Below are positions 15,601 to 20,992 of a stretch of DNA of 20,992 bases, one piece after another. Location: NCBI GenBank assembly GCA_900548365.1, contig URKM01000027.1:1-20992 (forward strand), written 5' to 3'. The stretch comes from an uncultured Collinsella sp. (GTDB taxonomy: Bacteria; Actinomycetota; Coriobacteriia; Coriobacteriales; Coriobacteriaceae). A program made the position numbers and the translations under genes. Each line of letters starts with the position of its first letter. Positions within the stretch are counted from its first letter, which is position 1. The notes beneath the pieces were generated by a model. The model was not told the origin of the DNA. It worked only from the letters and a program-made list of their open reading frames with translations, and ran no database searches.

Positions 15601-15951
15601 ATCATGATCGGCATCATTACCTACATCAGCGTGCTCGAGCGCAAGAAGGAGATCGGCATCCTGCGCGCGATGGGCGCCTCCAAGCGCAACGTCGCCAACG
15701 TATTCAACGCCGAGACCTTCATCGAGGGCCTGATCTCGGGCGTGCTCGCCATCGCCGTGGTGGTTGCCGTCTCGTTCCCCGTCAACGCCTGGGCGCTCGC
15801 CGAGCACCAGGTGGAGAACGTGATGCAGCTGCCGGTAGCGTCTGCGCTGGGGCTGATCCTCATCTCCGTGCTGCTCACGGTGGTGGCGGGCCTCATCCCG
15901 AGTCGTTCCGCCGCCCGCCGCGATCCCGTCGAGGCCCTGCGCAGCGAGTGA
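12607..15951 (+). CDS. Fused ABC transporter ATP-binding/permease protein with large extracytoplasmic domain (MacB/FtsX type)
   Basis: The 1114-residue protein joins an ABC ATPase to an FtsX-type permease. ATPase: Walker A GPSGSGKT (38-45), signature LSGGQ (142-146), Walker B IVLADEPTGALD (162-173), H-loop His198; it resembles LolD/MacB. Membrane segment 1 is at about 272-293. Residues 295-970 form one huge extracytoplasmic domain, and three more membrane segments lie at about 975-1000, 1040-1062 and 1075-1100, with the conserved ERKKEIGILRAMGASK motif and ending RRDPVEALRSE. This is the four-helix mechanotransmission layout used to act on periplasmic or cell-surface partners, export antimicrobial peptides or extract lipoproteins, rather than to pump through a channel. 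Within the large domain are a Thr/Asp/Gly-rich spacer (about 325-355) and a short pentapeptide-repeat-like stretch (679-698). The start ATG follows AGAGGG by 6 nt. The substrate is unknown. Confidence 0.85.
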   Translation: MIEIRDITKTYTTGGLVQRALDGVSVTFRENEFVAVLGPSGSGKTTFLNILGGFDHADSGDIVVNGISTRDYGDAEWDTYRNHRVGFIFQSYNLIPHQTVLANVELALTLAGVDRAERTRRATGALERVGLGAHVNKRPSQLSGGQMQRVAIARALVNDPEIVLADEPTGALDTETGIQVMDLLAEVARERLVIMVTHNPQLAEDYATRIVRIQDGHVVGDSNPVTAGELAAARAARIARPDEGPAHRSSMGLLTALSLSFNNLMTKKGRTIMTAFAGSIGIIGIAAILALSNGVNGYIAKVEQDTLSSYPLTIARQSYDLTSMMTGDAGADGTGDDGDSNASVADGDAVRGEGGEKSEKVDLKKPIPVFTMLSDMFASVKSNDMASFKAFLDEDARELDGEVSAIQYDYGITPLVYRLNTVDGPVRLSPNAMSTAMSGGASSGAMAGTMMGGTTAFNEMIDNPELLDEQYDVVAGRWAEAADECVLVLSARGKISDFTLYSIGALDPAELNRMVDSTMSGSGEIDVPVVKADFTYDDALGTNFKVLSPSDSYRRNAETGGWTDMSDDAAFMAQQVANGLDLKVVGVVQPSPTAKSAALSQGIAYTHGLTEELMARAANSEIVRQQLADPEVDVFTGKPFAILQEEAKQGVDLASLFTVDESGLRSAFKVDASKLAAGLDLSGFNLAGVDLGGIDIDVSGALGSIDLSSVLAGAPMPDLEGILGDLQDDPLLDKTQLEQAVDLSGQFVQRFLAAWLPAYGEGLRPTDPDFGKKLVEQFAAYATSDAPEGGAALLEQVGEVAGKPVSERLEQLVRAYVESDLAPYMATALQGVAEQVGAQLSAAIGAQLQEGLGRAMAAMAPQFAQRLAANMQSAFSVDGAAFANAIHFNMDAEDLASLMASYANAGKLTYANNLSTLGYADPSDPQAVSIYPVDFQAKDAVLSAIDRYNQEMRDSGQEDKTIVYTDYMGVLMGSVTSIVNMISLVLIAFVSISLVVSSIMIGIITYISVLERKKEIGILRAMGASKRNVANVFNAETFIEGLISGVLAIAVVVAVSFPVNAWALAEHQVENVMQLPVASALGLILISVLLTVVAGLIPSRSAARRDPVEALRSE

Positions 15952-16030
15952 CCTCGATTGGGAACCTCAGATTGGGGACCTCAGATTGGGGACAGGCACT
16001 TTTCTGAGGCGGGCAGCCTCAGACTGGGGG
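15952..16030 (+). repeat. Decaying tandem copies of CCTCAGATTGGGGA
   Basis: Copies at 15952-15964 (CCTCGATTGGGAA), 15965-15978 and 15979-15992 (both CCTCAGATTGGGGA) abut head to tail, and CCTCAGACTGGGGG recurs at 16017-16030. A further CTCAGATTGGGGA lies at 16035-16047. AGACTG/CAGTCT (16021-16036) additionally forms a perfect small hairpin. The array begins immediately after the stop codon of the fused ABC gene. Confidence 0.75.
15979..16009 (+). repeat. Hairpin repeat copy 1 (plus orientation)
   Basis: Core GGGGACAGGCACTTTT (15988-16003) lies between arms CCTCAG (15979-15984) and CTGAGG (16004-16009), which are perfect reverse complements. Confidence 0.75.
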
Positions 16031-16033
16031 CAG

Positions 16034-16064
16034 TCTCAGATTGGGGACAGGCACTTTCTTGAGG
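16034..16064 (+). repeat. Hairpin repeat copy 2 (plus orientation)
   Basis: Core GGGGACAGGCACTTTC (16043-16058) differs from copy 1 by the last base. It is bracketed by CTCA (16035-16038) and TGAG (16060-16063); the arms are weaker than in the other copies. Confidence 0.7.
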
Positions 16065-16076
16065 TGGACGGGGCTT

Positions 16077-16095
16077 TGGACGAAGGGGGCGGCGG
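16077..16095 (+). repeat. 19-bp direct repeat, copy A
   Basis: TGGACGAAGGGGGCGGCGG at 16077-16095 recurs with one mismatch at 16159-16177, each time downstream of a GAGGT hairpin arm, suggesting a larger repeated unit than the hairpin core alone. Confidence 0.65.
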
Positions 16096-16123
16096 ACGCA
16101 GCCCGTGACGTCTTCACGGCCTC

Positions 16124-16158
16124 GACCTCAAAAAAGTGCCTGTCCCCTTTTCGAGGTC
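16124..16158 (-). repeat. Hairpin repeat copy 3 (minus orientation)
   Basis: AAAAGTGCCTGTCCCC (16132-16147) is the exact reverse complement of the copy 1 core. The flanking arms GACCTC (16124-16129) and GAGGTC (16153-16158) are perfect reverse complements but differ in sequence from copy 1 arms. Confidence 0.75.
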
Positions 16159-16177
16159 TGGACGAAGGGGACGGCGG
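16159..16177 (+). repeat. 19-bp direct repeat, copy B
   Basis: TGGACGAAGGGGACGGCGG, one mismatch from copy A at 16077-16095. It begins directly after the arm of hairpin copy 3. Confidence 0.65.
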
Positions 16178-16206
16178 CTGAAGGTCGCGCTCCTCCGCGG
16201 CTCCGC

Positions 16207-16247
16207 GCCCCTCTCAAAAAAGTGTCTGTCCCCTTTTTGAGAGGGGC
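16207..16247. terminator. Hairpin repeat copy 4, acting as probable terminator between convergent genes
   Basis: Perfect 14-bp arms (GCCCCTCTCAAAAA, 16207-16220, and its complement 16234-16247) enclose the rest of a core variant AAAAGTGTCTGTCCCC (16218-16233). The right arm ends on the first base of the kdpE stop codon. The A and T runs in the arms make a U-rich half-stem on either strand, so this copy may have been recruited as a bidirectional terminator for the fused ABC gene and kdpE. Confidence 0.6.
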
Positions 16248-16951
16248 TAGAGGCGCTGCATGCGGTAGCCAACGCCTACGTGCGTTTGGATCATGCTTGG
16301 ATGCGAGGGATCGGCTTCGACCTTCTTGCGCAGGGTCCGCATGAAGACGCGCAGGCTCGCGATGTCGCTATCCCAGCTCGTGCCCCAGATCTCATGCGTG
16401 ATATAGGTATGCGTGAGCACCTTGTCGACGTTTCTCGCCAAAAGAACGAGCAGCTTGTATTCGGTTGGGGTGAGCGAGAGCTCGCGCCCTTCGATCGTGG
16501 CGTATCCCGCGGCGTAGTCGATGTGCAACGGACCGTTGTCGAAGGTGCTCGCCTCGGCGGGTTCGCTCGCGGCCATCGAAGAGCGCCTTAAGCTCGCGCG
16601 CACGCGGGCGAGCAGCTCTTCCACCGAGAAGGGCTTGGTGAGGTAGTCGTCCGCTCCGGCGTCGAGCGCACCGATCTTGTCGGAGTCTTCGGTGCGCGCC
16701 GAGATGACGATGATGGGAACCGCCGACCAGCTTCGAATCTTGGTGATGACCTCGACGCCGTCGATGTCCGGAAGGCCGAGGTCGAGCATGATGAGGCTGG
16801 GGTTGTGAGACGCCGCCTCCATGATGGCCGCCTGGCCGTCGCAAACCTTGTCGACGCTATAACCATGGAGCTCGAGCGCGGTCGATACAAGGTTCTGGAC
16901 GGCAAGGTCGTCTTCGACCAGGAGAACGCGTTGTCCTGGGGCATCATTCAT
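16247..16951 (-). CDS. kdpE: KdpE response regulator (OmpR/PhoB family)
   Basis: The 234-residue regulator receives a phosphate from KdpD and activates the potassium-uptake operon. The receiver domain (about 8-120) has the acidic pocket EDD (13-15), the phospho-acceptor Asp57 in LIMLDLGLPDIDG and Lys106 in YLTKPF. The winged-helix DNA-binding domain (about 138-232) includes LTPTEYKLLVLLARN and ends with HVGVGYRM, as in OmpR-type regulators. The ATG at 16951 overlaps the end of kdpD by 8 nt, indicating coupled translation; the open frame further upstream lies within kdpD and is not used. Identity as KdpE rests on pairing with kdpD and the adjacent kdpFA. Confidence 0.93.
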   Translation of the reverse strand: MNDAPGQRVLLVEDDLAVQNLVSTALELHGYSVDKVCDGQAAIMEAASHNPSLIMLDLGLPDIDGVEVITKIRSWSAVPIIVISARTEDSDKIGALDAGADDYLTKPFSVEELLARVRASLRRSSMAASEPAEASTFDNGPLHIDYAAGYATIEGRELSLTPTEYKLLVLLARNVDKVLTHTYITHEIWGTSWDSDIASLRVFMRTLRKKVEADPSHPSMIQTHVGVGYRMQRL

Positions 16952-19679
16952 GGATCTCGATCTCCTCGGCGGGTAGGGTGAAGCGGAATATGGCTCCACG
17001 GGGATGGTTGTCGCGCACTTCGATGATACCGCCGTGCGCTTCGATGATGGAACGGCATAGCGCCAGCCCGAGGCCGAAGCTGCGGTGCGAATCAACGGGC
17101 TGGGTCGTGCGCGAGGTGAAGAAGCGGTCGAAGACATAGGGCTTATCGCAGTCCGCTACGCCGGGGCCGTCGTCGGCGACTTCCACCACGGCGAATCCGC
17201 CTTCGCGATGCGCGTCGATGGTGATCGTCGAACCCTCGGGCGTGTACTTGAAGGCGTTCATGATGAGGTTGGTAAGCACCTGCATGATGAGGTTGACGTC
17301 GATGCGCACGAGCAGGATGTCGTCGGTGTGCGCGACGGTGACGACATGCCCGCGCGATGCCCTTGCGACATGGCCGAGGGCTCCCGCGACGACTTCGTCG
17401 ACGAGCTCGGTCGTGAGGTTGAGGCGTATGCTGCCGTCCTCGACGCGGGTGATGGCGAGCAGGTTCTCGACGGTGTCGATCAGCCAGAGGGAGTCATCGT
17501 AGATGGCGTTGGCAAGATCGCGCCGCTGCTCGGAAGAGAGCTGCTCGTCGTTCTCCTGAAGGACCGCCGCGGATCCTGAGATAGCCGTGAGGGGCGTTCT
17601 CAGGTCATGCCCGATTGAGCGCAGCAGGTTGGCGCGCAGCTGCTCGTTCTTGGCGAGCACCGCCGCCTCCTCGCGTTCCTGCGCGGCCCTGTCGCTCTCG
17701 AGTGCCAGGGCGCATTCTCCGATGATGGACAAGACGATCGAATGCACGAAAGCCTCGAGCTCGCGCCCTTCCAGAGCGATGCCCATGACCCCGAACACCT
17801 CGTCGCCGGTGCGCACCGCAAGGTAGAGGCAGCGGGCCTCGGGTAGGGTGCGCGTGCTCGCGCCGGCATGCTTGTTGTTGGCGTAGGTCCAGGTCGCGAC
17901 CGCGCGCTCGTAGTCCGTGAGCAACGAGGCGGATCGGTCCTTGGTGCCGGCGGGTTCGTAGAGCGCGTCGCCGAGAAGGTCGCGCTCGGCGGGATAGAAG
18001 ACCACGTCGTGCTTCAAGAGCTTGGTGAGCTGGTTCATGGTGACGCGCGCCCGCGCGTCGGCGCCATGGGCCTGCTGCAAGAGCTGGTTCGTTTCGAGGA
18101 GCACGCGCGTCCTGTACGCGTTCTCCGCTGAGGCGCGGGCGTTGTCGGCGATGCGCGCGGTGAGCTCTCCGGCGACCATGGCGGTCGCGAACATGATCGT
18201 GAACGTGACGAGATAGCTCCGGTCGTAGCTGTCGAGTGAGAAGAGGGGCGTGACGAAGCAGAAGTTGTAGAGCACGACGGAAAGGACGCTGGAGAAGATC
18301 GTGCACAGGCGCCCCGTCGTGGTGACGGCGGTGAGCAGGGCGGTGAGGATGTAGAGCGAGATGATGCTGGAGTCGGCGAACCCCAAGTGTCGGAAGGTCG
18401 TGCCGATCGCCGTGGCGAGAAGAGAGAGTCCCAGCGTGCGGAGGACGTCTCGGCCGCTGGGTAGCTGCGGCGCAGAGCGCCTTCGCTGCTCCGCCGGTCG
18501 CGAGGGCGGCGTTGCCTGATCGGGGATGATGTAGATATCGAGGTTCGGGGCGAACGCGATGAGCTGTTCGACGAGCGATTTGCGCCCGAGGATGGTCGCG
18601 CGGACGCCGCCGCGCTCGCCCGTGCGGCCCATGACGATCTTCGAGATTCCCGACAAGCGCGCGAATTCGGAGATCTGAAACGCAACGTCATCGCCGTAGA
18701 CCGTCTCCATATGGGCTCCGAGCTGCTTGGCCAGGGCGATGTTCGATGCGAGCCTGGATCGCTCTTCATCGTTCATGGCCTGTGTGCGCGGGCTCTCGAC
18801 GAACAGGGCGACGAGCTCGCCGCGAAACGCCTTCGCCATGCGCGCGGCGGTTCGGACGATGCGGGGATTGGTCGGTGCCGGGGAGATGCAGACCAGGATG
18901 CGCTCGCTGGTGTAGTAGTCGCGGTTTCCCAGAACTCGTGCGGCGTCCGTGAGGCGGCCGGTGCGGTCGGCGCAGCGGCGCAGGGCGACCTCGCGGAGCG
19001 CGGTGAGGTTCTCCACGGTGAAGAAGTGCTGCTGCGCCCGGTCTGCTTGGACGGGGCGGTAGACGAGTCCCGCGCGAAGGCGTTCGAGCAGGTCCTCGGG
19101 CTCGATGTCGACGAGCTCGACCTGGTCGGCGTCATCGAAGACGCGGTCGGGGATCCGTTCGCTCACGACGACCCCGGTGATGGAGGCGACCATGTCGTTC
19201 AAGCTCTCGATATGCTGCACGTTCACGGTCGTGTAGACGTCGATGCCCGCGCGCAGGAGCTCCTCGACATCTTGATAGCGCTTCTCATGACGGCACCCCG
19301 GTGCGTTCGTATGGGCGAGCTCGTCGACGAGGATGAGCTGCGGGGCGCGCATGATGGCCGCATCGAGGTCGAATTCGGCGAGCGTGATGCCGTTGTGTTC
19401 GACGAGCTCGGGGGGCACGCTCTCGATTCCCTTCGCGAGGCGGGCGGTCGCCGGGCGCTCGTGCGGCTCGATGTAGCCCGCGACGACGTCGACGCCGCGT
19501 CGCTTGGCGGCATGGGCGGCTTGCAGCATCGCGTAGGTCTTGCCCACGCCCGCGGCGTAGCCGAAGAAGATCTTGAGGTGGCCGCGTCCGCCTCGATCCC
19601 CGTGGGGCGATCCATCGTGCTCGATCGCCTTGAGGAGGAGATCGGGGTTGGCGCGGGTGTCCGTTGCGTCGCGTGTCAT
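16944..19679 (-). CDS. kdpD: KdpD osmosensitive K+ sensor histidine kinase
   Basis: The 911-residue inner-membrane kinase senses low potassium or turgor and phosphorylates KdpE. Domains in order: KdpD N-terminal domain (about 30-240) with Walker-A-like GYAAGVGKT (40-48) and LILVDELAHTNAPG; a universal-stress-protein domain (about 275-395); four clustered membrane helices (about 410-505); a GAF-like linker; the dimerisation domain with the phosphorylated His691 in SIGHDLRTPL; and a GHKL ATPase domain (about 790-905) with N box NLIMNAFKYTPEG, ADDGPGV and SFGLGLALCRSI. All catalytic motifs are intact and the length is normal. The ATG at 19679 is preceded by AAAGG; the frame continues upstream through the leader hairpin, which is unlikely to be coding. 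It is transcribed divergently from kdpFA. Confidence 0.95.
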   Translation of the reverse strand: MTRDATDTRANPDLLLKAIEHDGSPHGDRGGRGHLKIFFGYAAGVGKTYAMLQAAHAAKRRGVDVVAGYIEPHERPATARLAKGIESVPPELVEHNGITLAEFDLDAAIMRAPQLILVDELAHTNAPGCRHEKRYQDVEELLRAGIDVYTTVNVQHIESLNDMVASITGVVVSERIPDRVFDDADQVELVDIEPEDLLERLRAGLVYRPVQADRAQQHFFTVENLTALREVALRRCADRTGRLTDAARVLGNRDYYTSERILVCISPAPTNPRIVRTAARMAKAFRGELVALFVESPRTQAMNDEERSRLASNIALAKQLGAHMETVYGDDVAFQISEFARLSGISKIVMGRTGERGGVRATILGRKSLVEQLIAFAPNLDIYIIPDQATPPSRPAEQRRRSAPQLPSGRDVLRTLGLSLLATAIGTTFRHLGFADSSIISLYILTALLTAVTTTGRLCTIFSSVLSVVLYNFCFVTPLFSLDSYDRSYLVTFTIMFATAMVAGELTARIADNARASAENAYRTRVLLETNQLLQQAHGADARARVTMNQLTKLLKHDVVFYPAERDLLGDALYEPAGTKDRSASLLTDYERAVATWTYANNKHAGASTRTLPEARCLYLAVRTGDEVFGVMGIALEGRELEAFVHSIVLSIIGECALALESDRAAQEREEAAVLAKNEQLRANLLRSIGHDLRTPLTAISGSAAVLQENDEQLSSEQRRDLANAIYDDSLWLIDTVENLLAITRVEDGSIRLNLTTELVDEVVAGALGHVARASRGHVVTVAHTDDILLVRIDVNLIMQVLTNLIMNAFKYTPEGSTITIDAHREGGFAVVEVADDGPGVADCDKPYVFDRFFTSRTTQPVDSHRSFGLGLALCRSIIEAHGGIIEVRDNHPRGAIFRFTLPAEEIEIHE

Positions 19680-19704
19680 GGTCTGACCTTTCTTGAACGT
19701 GCTG

Positions 19705-19747
19705 CCCGCGGCACATCCGCGGCGGGGCCCCGCGGATGTGCCGCGGG
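19705..19747 (-). promoter_or_regulatory. 18-bp perfect stem-loop in the kdpDE leader
   Basis: Arms 19705-19722 (CCCGCGGCACATCCGCGG) and 19730-19747 are exact reverse complements with a 7-nt loop. With the -10 at 19757-19752, the kdpDE transcript should begin within a few bases of 19745, so this stem would form its very 5' end, 25 nt ahead of the start codon. It could protect the mRNA, act as an attenuator, or instead terminate stray antisense reading. Confidence 0.6.
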
Positions 19748-19751
19748 GTCG

Positions 19752-19757
19752 AGTATA
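19752..19757 (-). promoter_or_regulatory. -10 box of kdpDE
   Basis: On the minus strand the hexamer is TATACT, close to consensus. The -35 region 17 bp upstream (CCTCCT) is poor, so the promoter may be weak or factor-dependent. Confidence 0.5.
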
Positions 19758-19798
19758 GACGCTTGGCGGGCGCAAGGAGGCTCTCTACCTGCATCTTT

Positions 19799-19842
19799 AC
19801 GCCATCTTAAGGTCATGGACGCCAACCCTAACGCCGCTTTAA
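19799..19842 (+). promoter_or_regulatory. Direct repeats at the kdpF promoter, candidate KdpE sites
   Basis: ACGCCATCTTAA (19799-19810) and ACGCCGCTTTAA (19831-19842) share 9 of 12 positions and lie 32 bp apart, about three helical turns. ACGCC occurs a third time at 19819. The first copy lies just upstream of the -35 and the second overlaps the -10. Assignment to KdpE is by position. Confidence 0.4.
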
Positions 19843-19843
19843 T
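19816..19843 (+). promoter_or_regulatory. Probable promoter of kdpFA
   Basis: TGGACG (19816-19821) and TTTAAT (19838-19843) are separated by 16 bp, matching 4 and 5 of 6 consensus bases. The predicted start is near 19850. The 74-nt leader holds small stems (CCCC/GGGG at 19844-19854 and GGCGC/GCGCC at 19868-19889) but nothing resembling a long c-di-AMP riboswitch. Confidence 0.5.
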
Positions 19844-19923
19844 CCCCAAAGGGGTTTACTGTCCCCAGGCGCTTGCAGGGACGGGCGCCAAAGTGATCGG
19901 ACCGCGCGTGAAGGGAGCGGTGA

Positions 19924-20010
19924 ATGAACGTCCTCATCCCGATTATCGGAATTGCCTGTATCGGGCTCTTGATCTACTACATCTACATTCTCATGAGGAG
20001 CGATTCGTAA
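19924..20010 (+). CDS. kdpF: KdpF, small membrane subunit of the K+-transporting ATPase
   Basis: A 28-residue peptide beginning MNVLIPIIG and ending ILMRSDS. It is a single hydrophobic helix (about residues 3-23) followed by a short positively charged and polar tail, the normal form and length of KdpF, which stabilises the KdpABC complex in the membrane. The ATG at 19924 is preceded by AAGGGAG (19911-19917) with 6-nt spacing. kdpA starts 5 nt after its stop, so translation is probably coupled. Confidence 0.85.
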   Translation: MNVLIPIIGIACIGLLIYYIYILMRSDS

Positions 20011-20015
20011 CCATT

Positions 20016-20992
20016 ATGAATGCTGTGATTCAGTACGTGCTGTACTTCGCCGTGCTCGTCGTCCTGGCCGTTCCGCTCGGGCGGTTCATGGCCCGTGTCA
20101 TGGACGGCGGGCATACGTTTCTCTCTCCCGTGCTCGGTCCGGTCGAGCGCGGCATCTACCGTCTGCTGTGCATCGATGATGTCGAGCAGATGGGCTGGAA
20201 GCGCTACCTGGTGAGCGTCCTTGCCTTCTCGGGTATCGGGCTCGTGGTGCTCGTCGCGCTCCAGATGCTCCAGGCTGTTCTGCCTGGCAACCCGCAGCAC
20301 CTGCCGGGCGTGTCGTGGGACCTGTCGTTTAACACGGCTGCCTCCTTTATTACCAATACCAACTGGCAGTCCTATTCCGGCGAGACTGCCCTGTCCTACC
20401 TTGTGCAGTTCATGGGCCTCACCGTGCAGAACTTCGTTTCCGCCGGTACCGGCATCGCGGTCATGTTCGCACTGATCCGCGGCTTCCGTCAGGTCAAGGA
20501 GCAGGGTCTGGGTTCCTTCTGGGTCGACCTCACCCGCACCGTCCTGTATGTGCTCATCCCGCTGAACCTCGTGTTCGGCATCTGTCTGGCTGCCGGTGGC
20601 GTCATCTCCAACTTCCAGCCGGCTCAGAAGGCTGAGCTCGTAGAGCCCGTCGCCGTCCAGCCTAATGCAGACGGCGGCTGGAGCGTCATCGACGGCGCCC
20701 AGATCGAGGGCGACACGGTCAAGGTCGATGGCAAGGTCGTCGAGGGCGCACGCGTGGTCACCGAGCAGTTCCTGCCCCAGGGCCCCGCGGCTCCTCAGGT
20801 TGCCATCAAGCAGTCCGGCACCAACGGCGGCGGCTTCTTCGGCGTGAACTCCGCCCATCCGTATGAGAACCCCAGTGCCTTCACCAACATCATCGAGATG
20901 ACCAGCCTGCTGCTGATCCCGGCCGCCTGCTGCTTCACCTTCGGTATCGGCGTCAAGAACACCAAGCAGGGCAAGGCCATCTTTGCCGCCAT
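20016..20992 (+). CDS. kdpA: KdpA, potassium-binding channel subunit of the K+-transporting ATPase (partial, 3' end beyond window)
   Basis: The first 325 complete codons of the subunit that selects K+ in the KdpFABC pump are present. The N-terminus (VIQYVLYFAVLVVLAVPLGRF) is the first membrane helix. The first selectivity-filter region is SFITNTNWQSYSGE (about 113-126), followed by QNFVSAGTGIAV. The second is GTNGGGFFGVNSAHPYENP (about 267-285). Between helices, residues about 203-252 form an extracytoplasmic loop some 35 residues longer than I recall for E. coli KdpA, rich in Val, Asp and Gly. The start is ATG 20016. Its nearest purine-rich site, GAGGAG (19995-20000), is 15 nt away, so it probably relies on coupling with kdpF. 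The gene runs off the window end. Confidence 0.93.
   Translation, partial: MNAVIQYVLYFAVLVVLAVPLGRFMARVMDGGHTFLSPVLGPVERGIYRLLCIDDVEQMGWKRYLVSVLAFSGIGLVVLVALQMLQAVLPGNPQHLPGVSWDLSFNTAASFITNTNWQSYSGETALSYLVQFMGLTVQNFVSAGTGIAVMFALIRGFRQVKEQGLGSFWVDLTRTVLYVLIPLNLVFGICLAAGGVISNFQPAQKAELVEPVAVQPNADGGWSVIDGAQIEGDTVKVDGKVVEGARVVTEQFLPQGPAAPQVAIKQSGTNGGGFFGVNSAHPYENPSAFTNIIEMTSLLLIPAACCFTFGIGVKNTKQGKAIFAA

Noticed and set aside
15952..16247. CRISPR array
   Set aside because: Repeats occur in both orientations with irregular spacing and no uniform unique spacers, and no cas genes are present.
19859..19866. CTGTCCCC upstream of kdpF as another copy of the hairpin-repeat core
   Set aside because: Only eight bases match, without the GTGC or A/T flanks or hairpin arms; likely chance.
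19844..19923. Possible c-di-AMP (ydaO/kdp-type) riboswitch before kdpF
   Set aside because: The leader is only about 74 nt with short stems, too small for the two-fold pseudoknotted c-di-AMP riboswitch, and none of its conserved segments are seen.
19983..20858. A 291-codon minus-strand frame opposite kdpF and kdpA
   Set aside because: The plus strand encodes unmistakable KdpA filter motifs; the opposite frame is a shadow of its codon bias.

Overview
This is a GC-rich, densely coded chromosomal stretch from what looks like a high-GC anaerobic actinobacterium, most likely class Coriobacteriia (a Collinsella- or Olsenella-type gut organism). That assignment is an inference from base composition, frequent GTG/TTG starts behind strong purine-rich ribosome sites, a four-domain ribosomal protein S1, a twin-arginine lipoprotein PstS and the overall gene families. 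No marker in the window proves it.

Layout. At 1-1680 there is a cysteine desulfidase-family gene (cyuA-like) with an operator-like inverted repeat around its -10 box, ending in GC-rich hairpins. A HAD phosphatase gene on the minus strand (1679-2437) converges on it. Divergent from that gene is rpsA (ribosomal protein S1, 2865-4040), with a good promoter, a 150-nt structured leader that can hide its ribosome site, and a classical terminator. Next come a second HAD phosphatase (4239-4922) and an M20/PepV-type dipeptidase (4981-6402), probably co-transcribed. A 323-bp regulatory gap with direct repeats precedes the phosphate uptake operon pstS-pstC-pstA-pstB (6726-10429), which ends in three successive hairpins without a phoU gene. 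A Uup-type ABC-F ATPase (10635-12473) and a 1114-residue fused ABC ATPase/FtsX-type permease with a very large extracytoplasmic domain (12607-15951) follow.

Between the fused transporter and the converging kdpE gene lies a 295-bp cluster of repeats: four copies, two in each orientation, of a 16-nt core (GGGGACAGGCACTTTT or a close variant), three of them inside clear hairpin arms, plus decaying tandem 14-mers and a 19-bp direct repeat. The window closes with the potassium-uptake locus: kdpE and kdpD on the minus strand, a 244-bp divergent control region with an 18-bp perfect stem-loop at the predicted 5' end of the kdpDE mRNA, then kdpF (28 codons) and the beginning of kdpA on the plus strand, which runs off the end.

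How the genes fit together: two nutrient-scavenging systems (Pst for phosphate, Kdp for potassium with its own sensor kinase and response regulator) are set among housekeeping genes for translation (S1, ABC-F), dipeptide and cysteine catabolism, and small-molecule phosphatases. I find no clear new multi-gene system. The most interesting unexplained signals are the hairpin repeat cluster at 15952-16247, the sequestering leader of rpsA, the 5'-terminal kdpD stem-loop, the enlarged KdpA loop and the large extracytoplasmic domain of the fused ABC transporter.
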